Part shown: piece by piece, positions 50,991 to 59,380 of the stretch
How the letters are laid out: each line of letters starts with the position of its first letter
Numbering within the stretch: the stretch's first letter is position 1
NCBI GenBank assembly: GCA_949296855.1
Contig: CASFRN010000161.1
Span: 1 to 64,000, forward strand
Length of the DNA: 64,000 nt
Direction of reading: 5' to 3'
Source of the DNA: an uncultured Bacteroides sp.
Lineage (GTDB): Bacteria; Bacteroidota; Bacteroidia; Bacteroidales; Bacteroidaceae
Translations under genes and position numbers: made by a program
Notes under the pieces: generated by a model
What the model was told of the DNA's origin: nothing
Seen by the model: only the letters and a program-made list of their open reading frames with translations
Database searches by the model: none

Positions 50991-51758
50991 ATGAGAACAA
51001 TCATAAAAATCAAAGAATTCGGCATCACAAGACTGAACAACGCCGAATACACCAACTTCTCCACCCGCGTGCTCTCACTCGTAAATCAGGCGGGGACGCT
51101 CGAACCCGAAGGCGGCTCGGCGCTCGGCATCGAGGAGGAGGTGACGGAAGAATACGGAACACTGGGCGGGACGATGGGCGACATCGTGGCGCAGAGCCGC
51201 ATCAGCGACCGCACGGCGGAACTTACGGCGGTGGACAAGCAGCGCGATGACCTCGTGGTGTATCTTTTCAAATTATTGCGGAGCAAGAAATCTTCTCCAC
51301 TGACGGAGGAACGGAAGGCTGCCACCTCGCTTTATAACCTGCTGAAGCCCTACGTGGGCTGCTACCGCTCGCCGGGACAGCAGGAGACGGTGCAAATCCG
51401 CGGCTTGCTGACCGATGCGCGCAAGGCGGAGAACCTGCCGAACGTGGAGGCGCTTTCGCTCGCCAACATCCTCACCGAACTGGAATCGGCGAACGATGAA
51501 TACGCCTCGCTGACCGAGCAGCGCACCGAGGAACGTGCCGCCAGCCGTCTGGACGAGAGCAAGACGGTGCGGGCGCGGATGGACGAGCTGTACGACTACA
51601 TCTCGACCGTGGCGTTCGTGCAGAGCGTGGCAAGCCCGACGGATGCCACCGCCACGTTCGTCACCAACCTCAACGCCCTGATTGACGAGACGAACGCCCT
51701 CTACAACCAGCGCATCGCGCAGGCGAAACGGAAAACGGACGAGGATAATGAACAATGA
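50991..51758 (+). CDS. DUF6261 family protein
   Basis: 255 residues, almost entirely helical, no signal peptide. MRTIIKIKEFGITRLNNAEYTNFS, then two helical bundles (VYLFKLLRSKKSSPLTEERKAA; LANILTELESANDEYASL) and VTNLNALIDETNALYNQRIAQ. It matches Bacteroidetes DUF6261 proteins, function unknown. Its last residues NEQ and stop come from the start of an intergenic repeat. Confidence 0.7.
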   Translation: MRTIIKIKEFGITRLNNAEYTNFSTRVLSLVNQAGTLEPEGGSALGIEEEVTEEYGTLGGTMGDIVAQSRISDRTAELTAVDKQRDDLVVYLFKLLRSKKSSPLTEERKAATSLYNLLKPYVGCYRSPGQQETVQIRGLLTDARKAENLPNVEALSLANILTELESANDEYASLTEQRTEERAASRLDESKTVRARMDELYDYISTVAFVQSVASPTDATATFVTNLNALIDETNALYNQRIAQAKRKTDEDNEQ

Positions 51759-51829
51759 ATAATTAATAGTTAATAACGGCAGATGTCATCGCTTACCGTT
51801 ATTAACTATTCATTTTTAACTATTAACTA
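51749..51829. repeat. Intergenic hairpin, attaatagttaataacgg family
   Basis: aataattaatagttaataacgg pairs with ccgttattaactattcatttt around agatgtcatcgctta. Contains the DUF6261 stop on the left and touches the ATG of the next gene on the right. Same words at 46050-46140, 53873-53945 and 55717-55779. Confidence 0.8.
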
Positions 51830-51830
51830 T

Positions 51831-52850
51831 ATGAACTACATTGCCACTTGGTTCTACCGCGAATCGGCGGACGAGGCGAGCTTCTACCCGCAGATGGGGC
51901 AGAGGGGCGACTCGGCACTGGTGCATTCCGTCTATATGCAGATACAAGTGCCTTTCTTCCGCACCTTCCGCCACTACAACCCGGCGGCGCGGCTGCTGTT
52001 CTTCACCAACCTGAGGCGCGACGCGTTGCCCCGCTTCCTGCTCGACCTGTTCGACGAATTAGGGGTGGAGACCGTGACGTTGCCCTACACGCGGCGGCCT
52101 CCGAAGGGCTGGTACGGCGCATGGCAGAACCAGTTCTACTTGTACGACATCCTCGGCTGGATGGGCGGGCGGATGAAGGCGGACGATGCGCTCTTGGTGT
52201 GCGATGCCGACTGCCTGTGCCGCACGCCGCTCGACGGGCTTTTCGATGAAATACGGAAACAGGGGAGCGCGCTTTACGAGTTCATTACCGACCGTTCCGC
52301 CACCATCAACGGCATTACGCTGCCCGAAATGGAGGCGTTCTATACCGATTGTTATGGCACGCCGCCCCGCTCGCCCCTCGCTTACTACGGCGGGGAGTTC
52401 ATCGGGCTGAGGGGTGACAGCGTGTGCCGCGTCAACGAGGCATACGCCGGGCTTTGGGTATTCAATCTCGCCCGTGCCGACCGCCGTGAGCCGAAGCTGA
52501 ATGAGGAAGCGCACGTGCTGAGCGTCCTTGCCGAGCGGCTGGATTTGCGCAATGCCGTGGCAAACCGTTACGTGAAGCGGATGTGGACTTCGCCGCAGTT
52601 CAACAACGTCTGTCCCGAAGACGAGCGTCTCGCCGTGTGGCATCTGCCTTACGAGAAGAAGCGGGGGCTGTACCGTCTCTTCCGCCTCCTCGAAAAGCAG
52701 AAAGGCTTGGGCGACGAGGAACGTTTCTGGCATCGGGCGAAGGAATTGACGGGCGTGCCTGCCGTGAGCCTGCGCAAGCGGCTGCGGGATAGATGGACTA
52801 CGCTGATTGGGAAATTTAAGGAGTTAAAAGGAGTTATTTCAAGGAGTTAA
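51831..52850 (+). CDS. Putative GT-A glycosyltransferase, surface glycan block
   Basis: 339 residues from ATG 51831; the upstream frame to 51783 is repeat sequence. LLVCDADCLCRTPLDGLFDE near residues 121-138 holds a DxD-like metal site. GAWQNQFYLYDILGWM precedes it and YGGEFIGLRGD follows, as in GT-A enzymes that read donor sugars. The C-terminal codons (KELKGVISRS, stop) lie inside the aaggagtt repeat. GC-rich like its neighbour at 48642. Substrate unknown. Confidence 0.65.
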   Translation: MNYIATWFYRESADEASFYPQMGQRGDSALVHSVYMQIQVPFFRTFRHYNPAARLLFFTNLRRDALPRFLLDLFDELGVETVTLPYTRRPPKGWYGAWQNQFYLYDILGWMGGRMKADDALLVCDADCLCRTPLDGLFDEIRKQGSALYEFITDRSATINGITLPEMEAFYTDCYGTPPRSPLAYYGGEFIGLRGDSVCRVNEAYAGLWVFNLARADRREPKLNEEAHVLSVLAERLDLRNAVANRYVKRMWTSPQFNNVCPEDERLAVWHLPYEKKRGLYRLFRLLEKQKGLGDEERFWHRAKELTGVPAVSLRKRLRDRWTTLIGKFKELKGVISRS

Positions 52851-52934
52851 AAAGGAGTTAGAAGCCAATAGCAAAGGTATCGGCTTCTAACTCCTGCCGA
52901 AGGCATAACTTCTTATAACTCCTTCTAACTCCTT
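52818..52934. repeat. Intergenic hairpin repeat, aaggagtt family (copy 2)
   Basis: Left arm with three to four aaggagtt words, the central ggcttctaactcctgccgaaggcataact, and aactcctt words on the right. Same words and order as 15515-15642. The first 33 bp code the end of the preceding glycosyltransferase. Confidence 0.8.
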
Positions 52935-52954
52935 GCTAAATAAAGCTAACACCA

Positions 52955-53869
52955 ATGAAAATACTGACCATTATCGTTTCTTATAACTTCGAGCGGTGGA
53001 TGAAGCCTTGCTTGGAGAGCCTGACGCGCTCTGTTCACCCTACGGACGTGCTGGTGATTGACAACGGCTCGACCGACCGTACCGTCTCCCTTCTGCGGGA
53101 ATCCTATCCGTGGGTGCGCCTCATCGCCAACGGGGAGAACCTCGGCTTCGGGCGGGCGAACAACATCGGGTTGCGCCTCGCCTTAGACGAAGGGTATGAC
53201 GCTGCCTTCCTTCTGAACCAAGATGCGTGGGTCAGTCCCGATGCGCTCGGCATTTTGGCAGAACGGGCAGGGTGGCATCCGGCGTTCGGCATCCTCTCGC
53301 CTGTGCATCTGAACGGGGCGGGAAACGGGCTGGATAAGGGATTCGCCCAATACGTCGGGTGTCCTCGGCGTGAAGACCTTCCGGTGGATAAAGACATCGT
53401 GGAGGCTCCGTTCGTCAACGCCGCTTTCTGGTTCATCCCTGCCCGCACGCTGCGGACGGTAGGCGGATTCTCTCCGCTCTTCTACCATTACGGCGAGGAT
53501 AAGGACTACATCAATCGTCTGCACCGCCACAGGCTGAAGGTGGGCTACGCCCCTCAAGCCTTCGGATGCCACGACCGGGAGTTCCGCACCGTTTCGCGTG
53601 AGGCGTTCTTCCGTTCGGAGTATGTCTATCTGCTCTCCGAATACGCGAATCTGAACCGTCCCTTTTCGGGCGCGTTCGCCTACAGCGTGCTCGCCTGTAT
53701 GAAAAAAGCCCTGCAAGCATTCGCCCGGCTGAAGCTGAAAGACGGATGTACTTACTTGCGCCTCACCGCAAAGCTAAGTGCCCGGACGTGTGAAGCCGTC
53801 CGCATCCGCCGGGAAACGGAACAGGCGGGGGCGCACTTCTTGTTTTCACCACAGATTACACAGATTTAG
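52955..53869 (+). CDS. Glycosyltransferase family 2 (rhamnosyltransferase-like)
   Basis: 304 residues. IIVSYNFERWMKPCLESL, VLVIDNGSTDRTVSLL (residues 32-47), GENLGFGRANNIGL (66-79) and FLLNQDAWVSPDAL (86-99) are the WbbL-type rhamnosyltransferase blocks. Probably adds a deoxyhexose to the surface glycan. The last residues (FSPQITQI, stop) are encoded by a caccacagatt repeat. Confidence 0.85.
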   Translation: MKILTIIVSYNFERWMKPCLESLTRSVHPTDVLVIDNGSTDRTVSLLRESYPWVRLIANGENLGFGRANNIGLRLALDEGYDAAFLLNQDAWVSPDALGILAERAGWHPAFGILSPVHLNGAGNGLDKGFAQYVGCPRREDLPVDKDIVEAPFVNAAFWFIPARTLRTVGGFSPLFYHYGEDKDYINRLHRHRLKVGYAPQAFGCHDREFRTVSREAFFRSEYVYLLSEYANLNRPFSGAFAYSVLACMKKALQAFARLKLKDGCTYLRLTAKLSARTCEAVRIRRETEQAGAHFLFSPQITQI

Positions 53870-53969
53870 ATAATTAATATTGAACAATTAATAGTTAATA
53901 ATGACAAGCGGACGCATTCCGTTATTCACTTTTAATTATTCATTGTTTAAATCTGTGTAATCTGTGGTG
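53847..53969. repeat. Nested intergenic hairpin, caccacagatt and attaatagttaat words
   Basis: Outer arms caccacagattacacagatt and aatctgtgtaatctgtggtg pair exactly. The inside has aattaatagttaataatga and tcacttttaattattcattg. Almost the same design as 46029-46160. It supplies the stop codon of the preceding gene. Confidence 0.85.
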
Positions 53970-54019
53970 ACCCCCAAATACAACTATTAATTATTAACTA
54001 TTAATTATTCACTGAAAAC

Positions 54020-54928
54020 ATGTATTCCCCAATCCTCCTATTCGTTTACAACCGTCCCGAACATACCCGCCGAGTCATCGAATCCCTGCAAGCCAATGCC
54101 GAAGCGGCAGAGAGCCGGCTCTTCATCTATGCCGACCAAGCCCGAAGCGAAGCCGACCGTCCGAGCGTGGACGAGGTGCGCCGGTATATCCGAAACATCG
54201 GTGGCTTCAAGCAGGTCACCCTTATCGAACGCGCCGAGAACTGGGGGCTTGCCCGCAATATCATCGACGGAGTGACTACGCAAGTCAACGCTTACGGGCG
54301 TGTGATTGTATTGGAAGACGATTTGGTGGTTTCGCCTTACTTCCTGCGCTTTATGAACGATGCGTTGGAGGTTTATAAAGACGAAGAGCGGGTGGGGCAT
54401 ATTCAGGCATGCGACTTTACGAAAGATCCTTCGCTGCCCGACACCTTCCTCATCAAGTGGACGGGAAGCTGGGGCTGGGCAACATGGGCACGGGCGTGGC
54501 GGCATTTCAATCCCGACGGGAAAGCCTTGCTCGCCCAACTGGAAGCCCGCCGCCTCACCCGTACCTTCGATTTCGACGGCAATTATCCCTTCACCCGGAT
54601 GCTTCGCCGCCAGATAGCGGGCAAAAACAATTCGTGGGCAATCCGTTGGAATGCCAGCCTTTTCCTTGCCGGTATCCTGTCGTTGAATGTAGGCAAATCG
54701 TTGGTGCAGAACACAGGCTTCGACGGCACGGGTACCAATTGCGGCGGTGGCGGCCTCTATGCTTCCGACTTATGGATGCAACCCTTGCCCGTTGTCCCCA
54801 TCACTCCTATTGCCGAAAACCAAGCAGCCCGCAAGGCCTTCGCCCGCTATTATCATCGCACCAACGGCTTTTGGGCGAAAGCCATCCGCCGCATCAAGCG
54901 GACTTTAAGAGGAGATTTCGGGGCGTGA
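54020..54928 (+). CDS. Glycosyltransferase-like protein (GT2/GNT-I-like)
   Basis: 302 residues. ILLFVYNRPEHTRRVIESLQ opens a GT-A fold, GRVIVLEDDLVVSPYFLRFM near residues 94-113 holds the metal site EDD, and GSWGWATWARAWRHF near 149-163 is characteristic of this family in Bacteroidetes glycan loci. Likely transfers a sugar to the surface glycan. Confidence 0.8.
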   Translation: MYSPILLFVYNRPEHTRRVIESLQANAEAAESRLFIYADQARSEADRPSVDEVRRYIRNIGGFKQVTLIERAENWGLARNIIDGVTTQVNAYGRVIVLEDDLVVSPYFLRFMNDALEVYKDEERVGHIQACDFTKDPSLPDTFLIKWTGSWGWATWARAWRHFNPDGKALLAQLEARRLTRTFDFDGNYPFTRMLRRQIAGKNNSWAIRWNASLFLAGILSLNVGKSLVQNTGFDGTGTNCGGGGLYASDLWMQPLPVVPITPIAENQAARKAFARYYHRTNGFWAKAIRRIKRTLRGDFGA

Positions 54929-55032
54929 TGCTTTTCATCACAAAGCAAGGTTTATTCCAATATTTAATATTAATAGATAGAAAAATTCCATATTTCAATA
55001 TTATTTCGTATCTTCGCTGCAAATAAAACCGT

Positions 55033-55332
55033 ATGAGAATTGTATCACATAGAAGATTGAAAGAGTTTTACGAAACGAAAGGGAAGGAAGATTCCAAGGT
55101 TGCTCTTGAACGTTGGTATGACATTGCCGAAAAAGCGGAATGGAAAAACCTTTCCGACATAAAAGTCGATTTTCCAGCAACTGATTATGTGGGCAATCAA
55201 CACTATGTATTTAATATCAAGGGTAACAATTACCGTTTGGTAGTTGTTGTCAAGTTTACAATGGGATACATTTTCATACGCTGGGTAGGAACTCATAAAG
55301 AGTATGACAATATAGATTGTTCAACCATATAA
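55033..55332 (+). CDS. higB: Type II toxin HigB (mRNA interferase)
   Basis: 99 residues: IVSHRRLKEFYETKGKEDSK, ALERWYDIAEKAEWKNLSDIK, FNIKGNNYRLVVVVKFTMGYIFIRWVGTHKEYDNID. Typical HigB (RelE superfamily) with basic and aromatic catalytic-site residues near the C-terminus. AT-rich, unlike the neighbouring glycosyltransferase. Second toxin module of the glycan block; an imperfect -7 element (TATCTTCG) lies at 55009-55016. Confidence 0.9.
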   Translation: MRIVSHRRLKEFYETKGKEDSKVALERWYDIAEKAEWKNLSDIKVDFPATDYVGNQHYVFNIKGNNYRLVVVVKFTMGYIFIRWVGTHKEYDNIDCSTI

Positions 55333-55342
55333 TAATCCCATA

Positions 55343-55711
55343 GTGTATATGAACAAGATAACAAAATCGCAGTACGAATTTGCATTGTCCCGGATTGAGG
55401 AGCTTCTTCCGTTAGTTGATGACAATACGCCAACCAATGACAAGAACGCAGTGGAACTTTCCGTTATGTCTGATATTGTCATAGCTTACGAAAAGGAACA
55501 CTATCCCATTGAGAAGCCGACAGTAGCGGAATTGATAGAATATTCTTTAGAAGAGAAAGGCATGACGCAAAAGCAGCTTGCGGGAGAAATCGGAGTAAGC
55601 CCTTCCCGCATCAACGACTATATAGCGGGACGTTCAGAACCGACATTAAAGATAGCACGTTTGCTTTGCCGTGTGTTAGGTATATCTCCATCGGCAATGT
55701 TGGGCTTCTGA
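55343..55711 (+). CDS. higA: Antitoxin HigA (XRE HTH at C-terminus)
   Basis: 122 residues: the N-terminal toxin-binding part is followed by an HTH at about 68-118 (MTQKQLAGEIGVSPSRINDYIAG ... LCRVLGISPSAMLGF). HigA of this type carries its HTH C-terminally. 10 nt after higB. Confidence 0.9.
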   Translation: MYMNKITKSQYEFALSRIEELLPLVDDNTPTNDKNAVELSVMSDIVIAYEKEHYPIEKPTVAELIEYSLEEKGMTQKQLAGEIGVSPSRINDYIAGRSEPTLKIARLLCRVLGISPSAMLGF

Positions 55712-55716
55712 AATAG

Positions 55717-55779
55717 CGAACAGTTAATAGTTAATAACGAAGAATGCTTCATTTTCCCTATTAATTATTAACTGTTCAC
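55717..55779. repeat. Intergenic hairpin, attaatagttaat family
   Basis: gcgaacagttaatagttaataa pairs with ttaattattaactgttcac around a loop with agaatgcttcattttccc. Downstream of higA and of the convergent NUDIX gene, hence possibly a two-way terminator. Confidence 0.75.
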
Positions 55780-55798
55780 TAGTAATTATTGAAGCCTA

Positions 55799-56362
55799 TT
55801 ACAGTAACTTGTTCACCGCAAAATATTTCCAAAGCGAAGCCGCCATCAGGGCTTGCTTGATATGGTCGCCTACGAGGAGGGTGCGCACTTCTTCGGGAGT
55901 AAGCAGTTCGATGCTGATGTCTTCCGTTTCATCTAAGTGCTGGGTGGAGGTGCGCTCCACACCGGTAGCGAGAAAGCAATGGCACAGGTTGTTCATCGTG
56001 CTGGGATTGGCGGAAATATCCATCCAGTGCTGCCACGTCCCTCCGCCGAACCCGGTCTCTTCGTACAGTTCGCGTTGGGCTGCCTCCAAGGGCGATTCCC
56101 CCTTTTCGCATACTCCTGCGCAGATTTCGTAGCACGTCAGCCCCAATCCGTGACGGTATTGCCGCTCCATCAGGAACTTGCCATCGCGAGTAATCGCCAA
56201 CACATTTATCCAGTCGGGATATTCCAATACGTAATATTCTTCATTTTCCGCTCCCGTAGGCAGTTGTACGTGGTCTTTCCGTGCTGTGAGCCACGGTCTT
56301 TTGATGAGGTATTCGCTCTTCAGCGTCTTCCATTTCCTGTCTTGATTGTTTTCTTTCAGCAT
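55799..56362 (-). CDS. NUDIX hydrolase (ADP-ribose pyrophosphatase-like)
   Basis: 187 residues. The Nudix box GVCEKGESPLEAAQRELYEE plus TGF fits GX5EX7REUXEEXGU near residues 81-103. The upstream YVLEYPDWINVLAITRDGKFLMERQYRHG is typical of ADP-sugar pyrophosphatases. Likely hydrolyses ADP-ribose or a nucleotide sugar. 19 bp after the fucosyltransferase-like gene, same transcript. Confidence 0.88.
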   Translation of the reverse strand: MLKENNQDRKWKTLKSEYLIKRPWLTARKDHVQLPTGAENEEYYVLEYPDWINVLAITRDGKFLMERQYRHGLGLTCYEICAGVCEKGESPLEAAQRELYEETGFGGGTWQHWMDISANPSTMNNLCHCFLATGVERTSTQHLDETEDISIELLTPEEVRTLLVGDHIKQALMAASLWKYFAVNKLL

Positions 56363-56381
56363 ATCCGATAAGTTTTATAGT

Positions 56382-57215
56382 TTATTTCGTAATCGTTTTC
56401 AAGGGTATGTTGCCTAACTCTGCTGCCAATTCGGAAAACGAACTGTGGAACGAGCCGTATATCTTCTGGGTGCGTGCTAATGTCCATAGGTCGGCAATGC
56501 CTTCGCGGATGCCTTCTGTGGTACTGCGGTCTGCCTTGCTCTCGGCACAGACGATTCTTTCGCCGTAGCGGGTGCGCATCGCTTGCTTCACTTCTTCCGA
56601 ATCGGTGGCAAGATAGATGCAAAGGCCGGAGTGTGCCGCCAGTTCCTGGTCCAAGCAATCGAAGAACAAATCCAGCGGGCTGTGCTCGATAGACAAGGCA
56701 TTATCGGTGCGGCGGATATGTACGCCTACGGTGTAAGCGGAAAAAGCGACGGCACGTTTCCCGATGACTGCTTCCACCTGCGGCACGGGGCGGAACACTT
56801 CGTGCAACAGCGTTTCGGGATAAGCGTAGAAAGGCAGATAGGATGCCATATAGACATTCCCTTTCTTTACCCAATCTTCGAAATCGAAACCTTGCGTGCG
56901 GAGTGCGTCTATCTGATGCTCGTATAGGCACGAGCGGAACAACAGTTTCTGAAACAGGGCAGGGACGTGGAAGTTTTTCTGCCGCGGACGGTCGAACACC
57001 AACAAGTCGGAAGCTGAAGCCTCGACAATACGCACTCTCTCAGGCAAACGCCGAGGCACGAACAAATCGCGGAACGCTGCGTGCAACGCCCAGTCGCGAA
57101 ACCAGATTACTTTCAAATCAATGCCGGCTTGTTCCGCCAATGCAATGGCGGAAAGCGTGGCGCGGATGCGGTTTGCCAAGCCTCCGGCGGGGACAAATAT
57201 CATTTTTCTTTTCAT
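56382..57215 (-). CDS. NodZ/O-FucT-like fucosyltransferase superfamily protein
   Basis: 277 residues from ATG 57215. ATG 57203 (MIFVPAGGLANRIRATLS) fits better if the promoter at 57222-57229 is real. The longer upstream frame is antisense to the next gene. GGLANRIRATLSAIALAEQAG near residue 10 and VGVHIRRTDNALS near residue 175 are the GDP-fucose-binding blocks of the NodZ/POFUT/FUT8 superfamily. Probably a fucosyltransferase of a surface glycan; donor not proven. Confidence 0.72.
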   Translation of the reverse strand: MKRKMIFVPAGGLANRIRATLSAIALAEQAGIDLKVIWFRDWALHAAFRDLFVPRRLPERVRIVEASASDLLVFDRPRQKNFHVPALFQKLLFRSCLYEHQIDALRTQGFDFEDWVKKGNVYMASYLPFYAYPETLLHEVFRPVPQVEAVIGKRAVAFSAYTVGVHIRRTDNALSIEHSPLDLFFDCLDQELAAHSGLCIYLATDSEEVKQAMRTRYGERIVCAESKADRSTTEGIREGIADLWTLARTQKIYGSFHSSFSELAAELGNIPLKTITK

Positions 57216-57221
57216 ATCGCG

Positions 57222-57229
57222 CAAAAGTA
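57222..57229 (-). promoter_or_regulatory. -7 element for the fucosyltransferase-like gene
   Basis: TACTTTTG on the minus strand. Only 7 bp from ATG 57215 but 19 bp from ATG 57203, which favours the second start. Confidence 0.4.
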
Positions 57230-57253
57230 GCGAATTTATCTTAGAGAAAATCG

Positions 57254-57261
57254 TACCTTTG
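57254..57261 (+). promoter_or_regulatory. -7 element for the GT4-GT2 pair
   Basis: TACCTTTG, 18 bp before the ATG at 57280. Confidence 0.45.
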
Positions 57262-57279
57262 CAAAAACTTTGACGAAAT

Positions 57280-58542
57280 ATGAGGGTACTTATCATAAAT
57301 ACATCCGAACGGACAGGAGGCGCGGCAATCGCAGCAAGCCGCCTGATGGAGGCTTTGAAGAACAGCGGCATCAAAGCCAAGATGCTGGTGCGCGACAAGC
57401 AGACCGACCAAGTGACCGTGGTCGCGCTGAAGAAGTCGTGGCGGCAAATCTGGCAATTCGTATGGGAACGCATCGTGATATGGATAGCCAACCGCTTCAA
57501 GAAGCACAACCTCTTCGCCGTGGACATTGCCAATACAGGCACCGACATCACTTCGCTGCCCGAATTCCGCCAAGCCGATGTCATTCACCTGCATTGGGTC
57601 AATCAAGGCTTGCTTTCGCTGAAAGACCTTCGGAAAATCTTCCTGTCGGGCAAGCCCGTCTTATGGACCATGCACGATATGTGGCCCGTCACCGGCATCT
57701 GCCACCACGCGGGAGACTGCACGCATTATCAGGCGCAGTGTCACGATTGCCCCTTGCTTTACCGCGGGCACCGTCACGACCTTTCCTACAAGACGTTTGT
57801 CAAGAAGCAACAGCTCTATAAAGACGCCAACATCACTTTCGTGGCGTGCAGCCGCTGGCTGGAAGAATTGGCAAAGAAAAGCGCCCTCACCCTCGGACAT
57901 ACCGTGACCAACCTTCCCAATCCTATCAATACCAACCTGTTTCATCCTACCGACAAGGTTGCAGCCCGGCGGAAACTCAACCTTCCCGAAGACAAACGGC
58001 TGCTGCTGTTCAGTTCGATGAAAATCACCGACAAGAAGAAAGGCATTGATTACTTGGTGGAAGCCTGCCGCCTGCTCCACGAAAAGCAGCCCGGATTCTG
58101 CGAAAAGCTTGCCGTAGTGGTCGTAGGCAAGGAGTCGCAACAGTATGCCGACCTGTTCCCTTTCCCCGTCTACTGCCTCAGCTACATAGGCAAGGAGAAG
58201 GAAATGACCGCCGTCTACAACGCTGTCGACCTCTTCGTCACCCCGTCGCTCCAAGAGAACCTGCCCAACACCATTATGGAAGCCATGTCGTGCGGCGTGC
58301 CCTGCGTCGGCTTCTGCATCGGAGGCATCCCCGAAATGATAGACCACCTGCACAACGGATACGTAGCCCGCTACCGTTCTGCCGAAGACCTGGCGAACGG
58401 CATCTGCTGGTCGCTCACCGAAGGCGATTACCAAAGCCTCAGCACCGAAGCCCGCCGCAAAGTGCTCAGCACCTATACCGAACACGTGGTGGCAATGAAA
58501 TACATCGGAATCTATAACCACATCACCGGACAAAACGCCTGA
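57280..58542 (+). CDS. Glycosyltransferase family 4 (capsule/O-antigen type)
   Basis: 420 residues with an insertion rich in Cys and His (WPVTGICHHAGDCTHYQAQC, HDCPLL, residues 131-155) seen in a Bacteroidetes branch of GT4. The start RVLIINTSERTGGAAIAASRL is the GT4 acceptor loop. The donor domain has PSLQENLPNTIMEAMSCGVP, with E-x7-E near residues 326-334. Operon with the GT2 gene 6 nt downstream. Confidence 0.9.
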   Translation: MRVLIINTSERTGGAAIAASRLMEALKNSGIKAKMLVRDKQTDQVTVVALKKSWRQIWQFVWERIVIWIANRFKKHNLFAVDIANTGTDITSLPEFRQADVIHLHWVNQGLLSLKDLRKIFLSGKPVLWTMHDMWPVTGICHHAGDCTHYQAQCHDCPLLYRGHRHDLSYKTFVKKQQLYKDANITFVACSRWLEELAKKSALTLGHTVTNLPNPINTNLFHPTDKVAARRKLNLPEDKRLLLFSSMKITDKKKGIDYLVEACRLLHEKQPGFCEKLAVVVVGKESQQYADLFPFPVYCLSYIGKEKEMTAVYNAVDLFVTPSLQENLPNTIMEAMSCGVPCVGFCIGGIPEMIDHLHNGYVARYRSAEDLANGICWSLTEGDYQSLSTEARRKVLSTYTEHVVAMKYIGIYNHITGQNA

Positions 58543-58548
58543 ACGCCT

Positions 58549-59298
58549 ATGCTACAGCATCTGCACCCTAAGTTCTCCGTCATCACCGTCACCTACAACG
58601 CCGGAGCCGTCATCGAAGACACCATACAGAGCGTCATCACCCAGACGTATAAGAACATCGAATACATCATCGTCGACGGCGCGTCTACCGACAAGACGAT
58701 GAGCATCGTCAACCGCTACCGCGACCGCATCCACACCGTAGTGAGCGAACCCGACCGCGGGCTGTACGACGCGATGAACAAAGGCATCCGCCTCGCCACG
58801 GGCGACTATGTGTGCTTCCTCAATGCGGGCGACGAGCTGCACGAAGACGATACCCTCCAACTCATCGTCCACAGCCTTGCGGGGCTGGCCGAACTGCCCG
58901 ATGTCATCTACGGACGCACCGCCATCGTCGACCGCGAGGGCCATTTCCTGCGGATGCGCCGCCTCGAACCGCCCGAAAACCTTACGTGGCGCAGCTTCCG
59001 CCAAGGGATGCTCGTCTGCCACCAGGCGTTCTTCGCCCGCCGCGACCATGCCGTCGCCTACGACCTCCGCTACCGCTTCTCTGCCGACTTCGACTGGTGC
59101 ATCCGCGTGATGAAGCAAAGCACGGTGCTCCACAACACCCGCCTCACGCTCATCGACTACCTGAACGAAGGGATGACCACGCGCAACCACCGCGCCTCCC
59201 TGCGCGAGCGTTTCCGCATCATGTGCCGCCACTACGGCACGGTGCAGACCGTCGCCCTTCATCTCAAGTTCGCTCTCCGGCTGCTGTATAAAAAGTAA
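58549..59298 (+). CDS. Glycosyltransferase family 2 (WcaA-like)
   Basis: 249 residues. FSVITVTYNAGAVIEDTIQS, IIVDGASTDKTMSIV and FLNAGDELHEDD give the GT-A core. It is a clear paralog of the GT2 at 6680 (same NAGD site and order of blocks). GC-rich. Probable inner-core or repeat-unit transferase. Followed by a caccacagatt hairpin. Confidence 0.9.
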   Translation: MLQHLHPKFSVITVTYNAGAVIEDTIQSVITQTYKNIEYIIVDGASTDKTMSIVNRYRDRIHTVVSEPDRGLYDAMNKGIRLATGDYVCFLNAGDELHEDDTLQLIVHSLAGLAELPDVIYGRTAIVDREGHFLRMRRLEPPENLTWRSFRQGMLVCHQAFFARRDHAVAYDLRYRFSADFDWCIRVMKQSTVLHNTRLTLIDYLNEGMTTRNHRASLRERFRIMCRHYGTVQTVALHLKFALRLLYKK

Positions 59299-59302
59299 AT
59301 AC

Positions 59303-59373
59303 TTTTTCACCACAGATTACACAGATTAGCGTTATCAATCAATTATTTTAATCTGTGTAATCTGTGGTGAAAA
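59303..59373. repeat. Intergenic hairpin, caccacagatt family, between convergent genes
   Basis: Arms ttttcaccacagattacaca and tgtgtaatctgtggtgaaaa are exact complements; 15-20 bp loop. Probable two-way terminator for the GT2 and YfhO genes. Confidence 0.85.
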
Positions 59374-59380
59374 TACCATA

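Noticed and set aside
56382..57584. 400-residue form of the fucosyltransferase-like protein
   Set aside because: The first 123 residues are antisense to the GT4 gene at 57280 and cross its promoter.
46178..59298. Phase-variable capsule locus of the Bacteroides type
   Set aside because: No UpxY/UpxZ-like genes, and I saw no promoter flanked by inverted repeats that could invert.
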